A stretch of DNA of 51,856 bases from an uncultured Clostridia bacterium (GTDB lineage Bacteria; Bacillota; Clostridia; Christensenellales; Borkfalkiaceae), in the NCBI GenBank assembly GCA_934278995.1, contig CAKQWM010000013.1, positions 1-51,856 on the forward strand. Reading direction: 5' to 3'. Each line of letters starts with the position of its first letter. Position 1 is the stretch's first letter. The notes under the pieces were generated by a model, which saw only the letters and a program-made list of their open reading frames with translations, searched no databases and was not told the DNA's origin. A program made the translations under genes and the position numbers. Positions 24,493 to 32,900 of the stretch are shown here, piece by piece.

Positions 24493-25287
24493 TTAACCGA
24501 ACCTTCCGGTTATATAGTTTTCGGTGCGAACGTCTTTAGGCGAAGCGAAAAGTTTTTCCGTATCGTCGTACTCGATGAGTTCCCCCAGCAAAAAGAAAGC
24601 GGTTTTTTCGGCAACCCTCGTCGCCTGCCCCATATTGTGCGTTACTATTATTATGGTAATGTCTTTTTTCAGTTCGTCGATAAGTTCTTCGATTTTTCCC
24701 GTCGAAATAGGATCGAGCGCGGAAGTCGGTTCGTCCATAAGCAGAATGTCGGGTTGCGCGGCAAGCTCCCTTGCGATGCATAAACGCTGTTGCTGTCCGC
24801 CGCTTAACCCGCAGGCGTTTTTCTTCAGTCTGTCTTTTACCTCGTTAAAAATACTTGCTTTTTTAAGCGAAGTTTCTACGATTTCGTCAAGGCTTTCTTT
24901 TTTGCGGATTCCGAAAGTTCTCGGCGCGAAAGCGATATTGTCGTATATACTCATCTGAAAAGGATTCGGTTTTTGAAAAACCATTCCCACGCTTTTTCTG
25001 AGTAAATTTACGTCGGTCGCTTTATCGTATAAATCAAGATCCCCTATTTTAAATTCGCCGGTAATTTTACAGTTTTCCACAAGGTCGTTCATGCGGTTGA
25101 AACATTTTAAAAAGGTGGATTTTCCGCACCCGGAAGGTCCTATAAGCGCGGTAACTTTGTTTTCGGGCATCAATACGTTTACGTCTTTTAACGCTTGAAA
25201 ATCCCCGTAATACAGATTGCAGTTTTTTACCGATATATTCTTTGAGGTTTTTGCCGATTCGTCTTTTTTTAAAATATTATCGTTCAT
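24493..25287 (-). CDS. pstB: Phosphate ABC transporter ATP-binding protein PstB
   Basis: A 264-aa ATPase of the high-affinity phosphate importer. Walker A GPSGCGKST is at residues 50-58, the ABC signature LSGGQQQRLCIAREL near 160, Walker B ILLMDEPTSALDP near 180, and the switch His in VTHNMGQATRV near 215. FNRMND after Walker A is typical for PstB. The start overlaps the pstA stop by four bases (ATGA), and GGAG precedes it. About 20 residues of polar N-terminal extension precede the first strand. Confidence 0.97.
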   Translation of the reverse strand: MNDNILKKDESAKTSKNISVKNCNLYYGDFQALKDVNVLMPENKVTALIGPSGCGKSTFLKCFNRMNDLVENCKITGEFKIGDLDLYDKATDVNLLRKSVGMVFQKPNPFQMSIYDNIAFAPRTFGIRKKESLDEIVETSLKKASIFNEVKDRLKKNACGLSGGQQQRLCIARELAAQPDILLMDEPTSALDPISTGKIEELIDELKKDITIIIVTHNMGQATRVAEKTAFFLLGELIEYDDTEKLFASPKDVRTENYITGRFG

Positions 25288-26129
25288 TTTGTTTCTCCGA
25301 GACTTCTTTTGATAATTTTTCCCACTGCCGTCGCCAAAAGGTTAAGCGCTATTACGACGAGCAGTAAAACCACCGCCGTCGCCGCCGCCGCGTCCGGATA
25401 GCCGTGACTTGAAAAATAATAAATATCGAGAGCAAGGCTTGTGCCCGGCGAAAGTAACGAGGTCGGCGTTTTGTTAACGACCATACCTATCGTTAAAATA
25501 AGCACCGCGCTTTCCGAAATTACTCTTCCTATGGCGAGAATTATAGCCGTAACTATGCCTCCCGAAGCCGACGGAAGAACCACTTTGAAAATCGTCCTTA
25601 TCTTGCCCGTTCCAAGCGCGTAAGCGCCTTCTCTCAGGCTGTTTGGTACCGCAAGCAGGCTTTCTTCGGTTTGCCTTACTATGACGGGAAGTATCATTAT
25701 CGCTACCGTTATACCGCCGCCTAAAACGGTATAACCCATTTTCAACGTAACGACGAACACGAGATACCCGAAAAGCCCGTAAACTATGGAAGGAATACCC
25801 GCAAGCGTTTCCGTCGTTACCCTGATGATTTTTACGAGCCTGCCTTTTCCTCTTAAATATTCGACGAGAAAAATCGCAGTTCCCACGCCCGCCGGTATCG
25901 CCAGCAAAGAAGCGACGGCCACTATCTCGGCGGTGCCTATAAAGGCGGGCAGAATAGTCGGTTCGTCGGCGGATTCGCCGAAAAGCAATCCTGCGTTTAG
26001 TTTGGTAATTCCTCCTTGAAGTATATACAGCACAAGCGCAAAAAGCACCGCAACCGTAATTACGGTCGCCGATATGCTTAAAATCTTCATGCCTTTAAAA
26101 AACCCGGTTATAAATTTTCTTTTACTCAT
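25284..26129 (-). CDS. pstA: Phosphate ABC transporter permease PstA
   Basis: A 281-aa inner-membrane permease with six helices. The conserved EAA-type coupling loop is REGAYALGTGKIRTIFKVVLPSA (about residues 167-189), and the GIPSIVYGLFG motif characteristic of Pst permeases is near residue 112. It overlaps pstC by four bases upstream and pstB by four downstream. Confidence 0.97.
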   Translation of the reverse strand: MSKRKFITGFFKGMKILSISATVITVAVLFALVLYILQGGITKLNAGLLFGESADEPTILPAFIGTAEIVAVASLLAIPAGVGTAIFLVEYLRGKGRLVKIIRVTTETLAGIPSIVYGLFGYLVFVVTLKMGYTVLGGGITVAIMILPVIVRQTEESLLAVPNSLREGAYALGTGKIRTIFKVVLPSASGGIVTAIILAIGRVISESAVLILTIGMVVNKTPTSLLSPGTSLALDIYYFSSHGYPDAAAATAVVLLLVVIALNLLATAVGKIIKRSLGETK

Positions 26130-27034
26130 TTTTTCGTTGCCTTTTTTAAAGATTTATTCCTTTTTTCACTCTTTAAAAACGAAAAACTTACGTTTATTAA
26201 AAGAGTAAACACGAACAGCACGACGCCCGTCGATATAAGCGCCGTAAGCGCGTCTCCGCTTAATTCCATGGCGCCCATTGCTATATTTCCCGTCATCGTT
26301 CTTACGCTCTGGAATACGCTTTCGGGTATTTCCGGACTTCCCCCTATTACCATGATAACAGCCATCGTTTCACCGAGCGCTCTGCCTATAGACAGAACTA
26401 TCCCCGCAAAAATACCGCTTTTTGCAGACGGAACCATTACCGTAAACGTGGCTTGTTCCTTAGTCGCGCCAAGCGCGAGCGCGCCTTCGAAATAAGCGTT
26501 ATCCGTGCTTAAAAGCGCTTCGAGCGAAACGCTTACGATGGTCGGAAGTATCATTACCGCAAGGACAATCGAAGCCGATAAAATGCCGTAACCTACGCCG
26601 CTCGGCGAAATATAATCGCGGATAAACGGCACGATTATCGTCATACCGAACAATCCGTATATAACCGAAGTGATACCCGCAAGAAGATTAACTACCTGTC
26701 GTATGGGCGCGACGAGTTTTTTCGGAACGAATTTATAAAGGGCAATCGCCGTGAAAAGTCCTATAGTTACGCCTAAAACGACAGAAAAAGCCGTAACGTA
26801 TATACTCGTTACGATCATCGGGAATATCCCGTATTCGGGCGTGTCTGAAATCGGCGACCACGAGGTTCCGAAAATAAAATCCTTTACCCCGATTTTCGCT
26901 ATAAACGGAACGCCGTTTATAAACAAAAACGCCATTATAGTTATAAGCGCGACAACGGAAAAAACTGCTGAAAGGAAAAAGATTCCCTTCATCAGTTTTT
27001 CGCGCATCGTAATGAATTTAAGAAAACCTCTCAT
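26126..27034 (-). CDS. pstC: Phosphate ABC transporter permease PstC
   Basis: A 302-aa permease pairing with PstA. It has the ITSVIYGLFGM motif and the EAA loop EGALALGATKEQATFTVMVPSA. A longer frame starts at 27085 but overlaps pstS by 47 bases, so I place the start at 27034, four bases after the pstS stop, giving MRGFLKFITMREKLMKG. The ribosome binding site is weak there, and the Met nine codons later (27007) is an alternative. Translational coupling to pstS is likely. Confidence 0.93.
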   Translation of the reverse strand: MRGFLKFITMREKLMKGIFFLSAVFSVVALITIMAFLFINGVPFIAKIGVKDFIFGTSWSPISDTPEYGIFPMIVTSIYVTAFSVVLGVTIGLFTAIALYKFVPKKLVAPIRQVVNLLAGITSVIYGLFGMTIIVPFIRDYISPSGVGYGILSASIVLAVMILPTIVSVSLEALLSTDNAYFEGALALGATKEQATFTVMVPSAKSGIFAGIVLSIGRALGETMAVIMVIGGSPEIPESVFQSVRTMTGNIAMGAMELSGDALTALISTGVVLFVFTLLINVSFSFLKSEKRNKSLKKATKK

Positions 27035-27038
27035 ACGA

Positions 27039-27920
27039 CTAACCGATAACCTGTTTCCATGTCTTGACGGCGTTTTCTCCCGCATCGACGTCGTAAACGT
27101 TCTTCAAAGCCTCAAGCGAAATGTTTTCAACGGGGTTGGATTTGTTTACGATTATCGCTATACCGTCGAGGCAAACTTCGTAATAAGTGCAGTTTTCCGC
27201 TTTGATTTGTTTAAAAACTTCGGATATCATACCGAAATCGGCAACTCCGTTTTTGGCGTCGTTGTAGCCTTGAGAGGAACCCGTGCCGCCGACGGTAACG
27301 GTAACGCCGCCTTGCAATGCTTCGAATTTAGTCGCAAGTTTTTTCATAAGAGGAGTAAGCGAGGTGCTTCCCGTTATCGTAACGTTGCCGCTTAAGCCCG
27401 AAACTACCGAGTAAGCGGGGGCGTTGTCGTGGCTTACGACGTAACCTTCGTTAGCGATAATTTCCTGCGCCGTCGCGCTTTTGATAAAATCGAAAAACGC
27501 TTTGTTAAGTCCCGAAGCGACTTTTTCTTCCTGATATACCACGTTTAAAGGACGGGCAAGTTTATAGGTTCCGTTCTTAACGTTTTCCGCAGTGGCAGAA
27601 ACTCCGTCAACGCTCAATTTTTTAACTTCGTCGGTTATAAAGCCGAGACTGTCGTATGCGATTGCCACAGGGTTACCCTTTACTTCAACGAGTACGGCGT
27701 CCGTCGAACCCAAAACTATTGCGCCTGATACGTCTTTTTTGCCTTTAAGTCCCAAAAATTCCATGATGGCGGATTTCGTTCCGCTTCCGTCCGTTCTCGT
27801 AACGACGCTTATGTTTTTATTTTCGTCGAATTTAGCGGATAAATTGCAAGCCGTTAAAGAAAAGGTTGCAAGTACGAAACTTAATACGAGTGTGAGTGCT
27901 AAAATTAATTTCTTTTTCAT
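27039..27920 (-). CDS. pstS: Phosphate-binding lipoprotein PstS with swapped halves
   Basis: The extracellular phosphate-binding subunit (293 aa), anchored by a lipobox ending LTAC (Cys 25). The order of its two conserved halves is reversed relative to standard PstS. Residues 37-165 contain what is normally the C-terminal half: SVVTRTDGSGTKSA, then AIAYDSLGF, NGTYKLARPL and EIIANEGYV. Residues 180-293 contain what is normally the N-terminal half: ITGSTSLTPLMKKL, GGTGSSQG, ADFGMIS, LDGIAIIVNKSNPV and the terminal TWKQVIG. All phosphate-contact loops seem present, so it should be functional as a circular permutation. It is the first gene of the operon, with AAGGAGA before the ATG and PhoP boxes upstream. 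Confidence 0.93.
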   Translation of the reverse strand: MKKKLILALTLVLSFVLATFSLTACNLSAKFDENKNISVVTRTDGSGTKSAIMEFLGLKGKKDVSGAIVLGSTDAVLVEVKGNPVAIAYDSLGFITDEVKKLSVDGVSATAENVKNGTYKLARPLNVVYQEEKVASGLNKAFFDFIKSATAQEIIANEGYVVSHDNAPAYSVVSGLSGNVTITGSTSLTPLMKKLATKFEALQGGVTVTVGGTGSSQGYNDAKNGVADFGMISEVFKQIKAENCTYYEVCLDGIAIIVNKSNPVENISLEALKNVYDVDAGENAVKTWKQVIG

Positions 27921-27951
27921 TTTTGTGTCTCCTTTTTTTCTATGCGCTTAC

Positions 27952-28017
27952 ATTGTAACTCGTTTTTAGCGGACAAAAAAGTCATTTTAGGTAAAACAAA
28001 CGTAAAGTTTTTGTAAA
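27952..28017 (-). promoter_or_regulatory. PhoP box and promoter of the pst operon
   Basis: On the minus strand three repeats TTTACA (28012-28017), TTTACG (28001-28006) and TTTACC (27990-27995) occur at an exact 11-base period. This matches the Gram-positive PhoP box (direct TTAACA-like repeats every 11 bases). A -10 candidate TAAAAT follows directly (27984-27989) and another, TACAAT, lies at 27952-27957. Confidence 0.7.
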
Positions 28018-28047
28018 GTCGTAAGTTTTTCGGCGGTTTTTTGATAA

Positions 28048-28478
28048 CGCGTGAATTGTTGCTGACGCAACGTGAATTGCTCCCGTTGGTCGCGTGAATT
28101 GCGTCTTACGACGCGTGAAAGGCTTCACCCTGTGGGAGAAGCTGGCTCGTAGAGCCTGATGAGGGTGGCTATATAATCTTTACGACCTCATTCGCTTTCC
28201 AACCTCCTCAGTCGGCTTTGCCGACAGCTCCCCCTACCAGGTGGAGCCTCTGATAAGGATAAGCGGATTATATAGAACACCTCATCCGTCGCTACGCGAC
28301 ACCTCCCGCCTCGATCTTACGACCTTCGGGCTACGGCTACGGACAACACACTGTGTTATCCGTTTAACGCCTACGCACCTCCTCCGAGGGGAAGGCTGAC
28401 AAGGATAAGCGAATTATATAGAACAATCCCTCCGTCACGGCAAGCCGCGCCACCTCCCTTTACACAAGGGAGGCTTAA
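28048..28478 (+). repeat. Mosaic palindromic repeat cluster, copy B
   Basis: Same family as copies A and C. It begins with GTGAATTG words framing hairpins (TTGC-TGAC-GCAA, CGTC-TTAC-GACG). Larger modules follow with inner stems GGCTC/GAGCC, TCGGC/GCCGA, GTCGC/GCGAC and ACGGC/GCCGC-type, closed by CTCC/GGAGG arms and joined by ATTATATAGAACA junctions. No gene is present. Confidence 0.8.
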
Positions 28479-28494
28479 AAGGACGGCAAGGTAT

Positions 28495-28532
28495 AAAAAA
28501 CGACGAAGCGGAATTTCGCTTCGTCGTTTTTT
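28495..28532. terminator. Strong bidirectional terminator
   Basis: AAAACGACGAAGCG pairs with CGCTTCGTCGTTTT around a six-base loop, with A/T runs on both sides. It probably ends the rpsF-ssb-rpsR transcript. Confidence 0.85.
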
Positions 28533-28534
28533 GT

Positions 28535-28761
28535 TGATTACTATCCTTTAAAGATTTTACACACTACTATTCTTTAGAGATATTATGCATTGCTACCTAT
28601 ATAGGTTTTTCGTTGATTGATATCATTTAACGGTTTTAAGGCGCGTCAAACGATTTTATTCCATCAAAACGAAAAATCTCGTATAAAGAATATTTTTGCC
28701 GTTTCCTTCGTTGAGTAAAGTTTTTACGTTGATTGCCGTTCTTTAAAGGTTTTTATGCCGA
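28535..28761 (-). repeat. Degenerate repeats of the rpsR 3' end
   Basis: The end of rpsR reads GATTACTCTCCTTTAAAGGG on the plus strand (28755-28774). Similar words recur downstream: GATTACTATCCTTTAAAG (28539-28556), ACTACTATTCTTTAGAG (about 28563-28579), GTTGATTGATATCATTTAACGG (about 28612-28633, degenerate) and GATTGCCGTTCTTTAAAGG (about 28731-28749). The rest of the stretch is AT-rich with no gene. Confidence 0.4.
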
Positions 28762-29004
28762 TTACTCTCCTTTAAAGGGAAGTAACGCTACGATTCTTGC
28801 TTTTTTGATGGCTTCGGAAAGTTCTCTTTGATGCTTAGCGCAAACGCCTGTCATACGACGGGGAAGGATTTTACCTTTTTCCGTAACGTATTTTCTAAGT
28901 TTGGCAGAATCTTTGTAATCGATAAATTCAGCTTTTTCCACACAGAAAGCGCAGACTTTTTTTCTGCCGGGCCTTCTCATGGGTTTTTTAGCTTTTTCTT
29001 CCAT
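28762..29004 (-). CDS. rpsR: 30S ribosomal protein S18
   Basis: An 80-aa small-subunit protein. The conserved core IDYKDSAKLRKYVTEKGKIL, then PRRMTGVCAKHQRELSEAIKKARIVALLPF, is intact. The N-terminal part has a zinc-binding arrangement, C18-x2-C21 (VCAFCVEK) and C55/H58 (GVCAKHQ), the so-called C+ form. It is the last gene of rpsF-ssb-rpsR, 92 bases after ssb. AAGGAG precedes the ATG. Confidence 0.98.
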   Translation of the reverse strand: MEEKAKKPMRRPGRKKVCAFCVEKAEFIDYKDSAKLRKYVTEKGKILPRRMTGVCAKHQRELSEAIKKARIVALLPFKGE

Positions 29005-29096
29005 AATATAAACTCCTTGTATAATGCGATTATTAAGTCGCCGAAAAAACGCGCGCCGAAAAATATACGGCGACCGTTATTTGGCGGGCAGTCACT

Positions 29097-29501
29097 TTAA
29101 AAGGGCAAATCGTCATCGGAAACGGGTTCGAGTTTAGGTCTTTCCTTTTTGGAAAGAACCTCTTCCTGTCCTCCGTCCTGAGCCGAGCGTGACGCCAGAA
29201 ACTCGACTTCGCTTGCGATGATATCGGTAACGTTGCGTTTAACGCCTTCTTTGTCCTCGTAAGAACGATTCTGAAGGCTTCCGACTATTGCGACCTTGCT
29301 TCCCTTTTTGAGGTATCTGCCGCAGTTTTCGGCTTGCGTACGCCATACGGTAATGTTGAAAAAGTCTGTTTCGCGATTGCCGTCGCTACCCGCGTAGGTT
29401 CTGTTTACCGCAATTGCGAAACGACAAACTTTTATACCGCTTGAAGTTTCGGCAAGTTCGGGGTCTCTTGTCAAATTACCAATCAGATATACCTTATTCA
29501 T
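29097..29501 (-). CDS. ssb: Single-stranded DNA-binding protein
   Basis: A 134-aa SSB protecting single-stranded DNA in replication and repair. The OB fold spans residues 1-105 (MNKVYLIGNLTRDPEL start, ETDFFNITVWRTQAENC, YLKKGSKVAIVGSLQNRSYEDKEG). The tail is short and ends in the acidic peptide DDDLPF, the docking site for repair partners. It sits between rpsF and rpsR as in most Bacillota, with AGGAG before the ATG. Confidence 0.98.
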   Translation of the reverse strand: MNKVYLIGNLTRDPELAETSSGIKVCRFAIAVNRTYAGSDGNRETDFFNITVWRTQAENCGRYLKKGSKVAIVGSLQNRSYEDKEGVKRNVTDIIASEVEFLASRSAQDGGQEEVLSKKERPKLEPVSDDDLPF

Positions 29502-29518
29502 AAAATTCTCCTAACTTA

Positions 29519-29806
29519 TTATGCGTTGCGTTTAGTGATAAGTCTTCTTATAACGTTTTCGTTAATGCCCGCAATACGGTCGATTTCTTTAATCAAAGAA
29601 GGATCGCACGCAAACGTCATTAAAACGTAATAACCTTCGGTCTTGTAGTCGATAGCGTAAGCAAGTTTCTTGTTGCCCCATTTGTCAATGGCTTCGACTT
29701 CGCCGCCGTTATCTTTGACGATGGCTTCGAACCTATTGATAATAGCCTCTTTTACTTCGTCTGTCGCTTCGGCGTTCAAGATGTAAAGCATTTCGTACTT
29801 AGTCAT
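29519..29806 (-). CDS. rpsF: 30S ribosomal protein S6
   Basis: A 95-aa ribosomal protein that binds S18 and 16S rRNA. The family core is intact: YEMLYILNAEATDEVKEA, DKWGNKKLAYAIDYKTEGYYVLMTF and IDRIAGINENVIRRLITK. It is the first gene of the operon. GGGAGGT precedes the ATG. A leader of about 140 bases with several stems precedes it and may bind the S6:S18 complex. Confidence 0.98.
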   Translation of the reverse strand: MTKYEMLYILNAEATDEVKEAIINRFEAIVKDNGGEVEAIDKWGNKKLAYAIDYKTEGYYVLMTFACDPSLIKEIDRIAGINENVIRRLITKRNA

Positions 29807-29981
29807 GTTTTTTTACCTCCCGGACTTATTCGGTCTGCATCCCGCAGACAAGGTTTTGCGGATTACCGCAATTTCGTTGGTAAGCAAGCGGTTTTTTAAA
29901 ATCCTCGCTTGCAAGGTATATCTTGGCTTAGGTTTTCACTTTAAGCCAAGATATTTTAGCAAATTGATTTTTGTTTGTCAA
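29807..29981 (-). promoter_or_regulatory. rpsF operon promoter and structured leader
   Basis: The promoter TTGACA (29976-29981), 17-base spacer, TAAAAT (29953-29958) starts 15 bases after the giant gene's stop codon. The leader contains a stem ATCTTGGCTTA/TAAGCCAAGAT, then GCAAGCG/CGCTTGC and TTGCGG/CCGCAA pairs, and GTCTGC/GCAGAC followed by CCGAATAAGTCCGG next to the ribosome binding site. The last part could be an S6:S18 autoregulatory leader. No terminator separates the giant gene from this promoter. Confidence 0.55.
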
Positions 29982-29995
29982 ACGTTTTTACGTAG

Positions 29996-32900
29996 TTACG
30001 GAGCAGTAGGAGCGGTTAGCGCTTTTTCGATAAGGTCGCTTAAGAAATCGCTTATCTTCATGCCCGTCCAGTAAGTTCTCGCCGCGGCGGCAGTCGGGCA
30101 TTCCGCAGGATAATGACGCATAAAGTACACGTCCATAGCATCTTTTTCGGCGGGGGTATCAAAACAAGTACCGAAGATACCCATGTCGATTGCGACGCCT
30201 ACGGTAAGGTCGTTTTTGAACTTATTCGTAAGGTTCGTTGACATGTTGTTGATCGTCCAGGTAGGATCGAGGAATTTAATAAACGCGTCGGTAGTAGTGG
30301 AAGAACCCGCTTCGGGGAAGATATCTCCGATTGTCAATTCATTTTTCAGATCGGTCACGAAAGTGCCGCTTCCTAATTCCCCTATAGCCTTACCCGCGAG
30401 TTTATTGGCAAGCCCGTCGGTAACCTTATTTTCGCCGTTGTACCAACCGTCGGTTTTTTTGGTGTAACCCATTACGACGCCGAGTTCCATATTATTTATC
30501 TTCGTTGACATCTCGTTAAGGTTCGTATCCTGCAACGCGGACAAAATCTTGTTGTTCGCGTCGATAGTAATAACGTCTTTCAACTTGAGAGTTTGGAATT
30601 TTTCTTTAAGAGTCGTTTCGTTAAGGTTTCCTATCGTCACGTCAACGAAAGCGCCCATGATACCCGTTGCGGCGGCGCCGTCTTTGTACCACTTACCGTC
30701 GGCGGTGTTCAATTTGTAACCCAAAGCGGAGCCTATGGTTAAGTTGTTAAGCGCGTTATTAAGATTGCTAATCTGGGCATCTTTAAGCGACTGTAATACC
30801 GCGTGGCTATATTCGTCGATTACTATAACGTCGCCCAACGTCAAGGTTGCGATGGTTGCTTTAACGTTAGCTTCGTCCATGTTGCCGATGGAAAGACCCG
30901 CAAACGCGCCCATGATACCCGTAACCTTGTTGGCTTCGATAACTTCACCGTTGTACCAGGCGCCGCCTACCTTGGTGTAACCTAAGGCTTCGCCAAGCGT
31001 AATAGCTTCGATAGCGGTTGAAAGTTCGCCTATCTTGGCGCCTTGGAGCGCTCTTAAAATAGCGTGGCTCGTTTCGTCGATAGTGATAACTTCACCGAGC
31101 GTCAGATTGTTGACGAAGTCGGGATCGTTTGCTATTTCGCCGATGGTCTTATCAGCCATAGTCGCCATAACGCCCGTAACCTTGTTGGCTTCGGTAACTT
31201 CACCGTTGTACCAGGCGCCGCCTGACTTAGTGTAACCCAAAGCCTCGCCGAGGACTACATCGTTCACGATTCCGTCGGGATCGTCCGCTATCTGTTTAAT
31301 GGTCTTGTCGGCAAGCGTAGCGAAGATACCCGTAACCTTGTTGGCTTCGATAACTTCACCGTTGTACCAGGCGCCGCCTGACTTGGTGTAACCCAAAGCG
31401 GAACCGAGTTCTACGCTCATAACTATCGAAGTAGGATCGTCCGTGATTTCTTTGAGGGTATGACCGACCATCGCGCCGATTATTCCGTCGAGTTTTTCAG
31501 CGCCGTTGTACCAGCCGTCCGCCTTTTCTTCATAGCCTAAGGCTTCGCCGAGTTTAAGACTTTCAAAGAACGTGGGATCGGATATTTCGTTAATCGTCTT
31601 ACCCGCTATGGTTGAGAGAATACCCGTAACCTTGCTTGCGCCGTTGTACCAACCGTCGGGTTTTTCGGTATAACCGAGTATGAGACCGAGTCTCTGTCCC
31701 TTAACGGTATTTATTATTACGTCAAGACCTGCGTTAACGCCGCCTTCAAAGATGTTGAGTTTAAGATCGAGTACGGATTTAGCCAGATCGTCCGTGGCGG
31801 TAGATGCGTCGTATCCGAAGAAGCCGAGCGCTTCGCCGAATGTGAATTCGCCGAACTTAGCCAGGAGTTTATCTTTGGCGCCGTTACGCAAATGGTAAAT
31901 TTCTCTTAACGTCATCGTCAGCAACGTCTGAGCAAACGCGGAATCCTTGTCGATTACGTCGGGTAAATAATCTCCCGCAAGATCGATAAGTTTCCAGTCG
32001 CCGATAAGAGAGCCTATCGTTATCTTACCGCGAGCGCAGTTTATAACGTCTTTAATGGTTAAATTGAGTACGAGCGCGGCGGTCTTGTTGTTTTCGATGC
32101 CCGGTCTTAATACCTTGGCAACGTTGAGCAACGTGGTATCGCCGAGGACTCTGCCGATTACCGAGTAATTCTTGGTCTTCAGCATCTGATATGTTTCGCC
32201 GAACGTTACGTTCAACAACCTTGTAACGATGCCGGAGCCTACGCCGCTGACAAACCATTCGGTTGCGGGTTCGTTGTATTCCGCAACGGAAGCAAAGAAG
32301 GTTTGTCTGTTGACGAAGAAGCCGAGTACGTCGCCGAGTTTGTTTGCTTTGAATGCGTTGTAAATCGCTTCTTTGATAAGAATCGTATCTTTTATAACTC
32401 CCGCAGAGGGCATTATTTCGCTTAACGGGAAGTTGAGGAACGTATCCGTAAACGGTTTAAATTCGTTATCTAACGCAAAGCCTTTTTCGGTCTGTACGAG
32501 ATTCATACCGACAGCGCCGGTTACCGCTTTTGCAACCTTGTCGGAAGCCGTTAACAAGTTACCGAGGGTGATATGAGTTTTGAAAGTGTCGTATAAAGGA
32601 TATCCCGCCGTTAACGTCGCCGTTATCTTTTCTTTGAATATCGTGTTTATAAGCGAGTTGTATCCCGTTTCGTTAGCGTAGCTACCGTCTGTGTTCAACG
32701 CGTAGCCCAAAGTCTCGGCAAAAACGTCGCCCCAGGTGGCGTCCTCTCCGAAAGCCCTTCCTGCAAGAGAAACCAGAAGGTCGTTGTTGATGAAGTAAAG
32801 GGCAGTAGCCGCGCCGCCTACTACCGCGCCGAGAATAAGTTTTTCGGCGGTAGAGGTTTTTTCGTAAACGGATTTCGCGTAAGTCTTAAGATAAGAGTAA

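Noticed and set aside
27035..27085. Longer N-terminus for PstC
   Set aside because: It would overlap the end of pstS by 47 bases and adds a polar sequence not typical for the permease.
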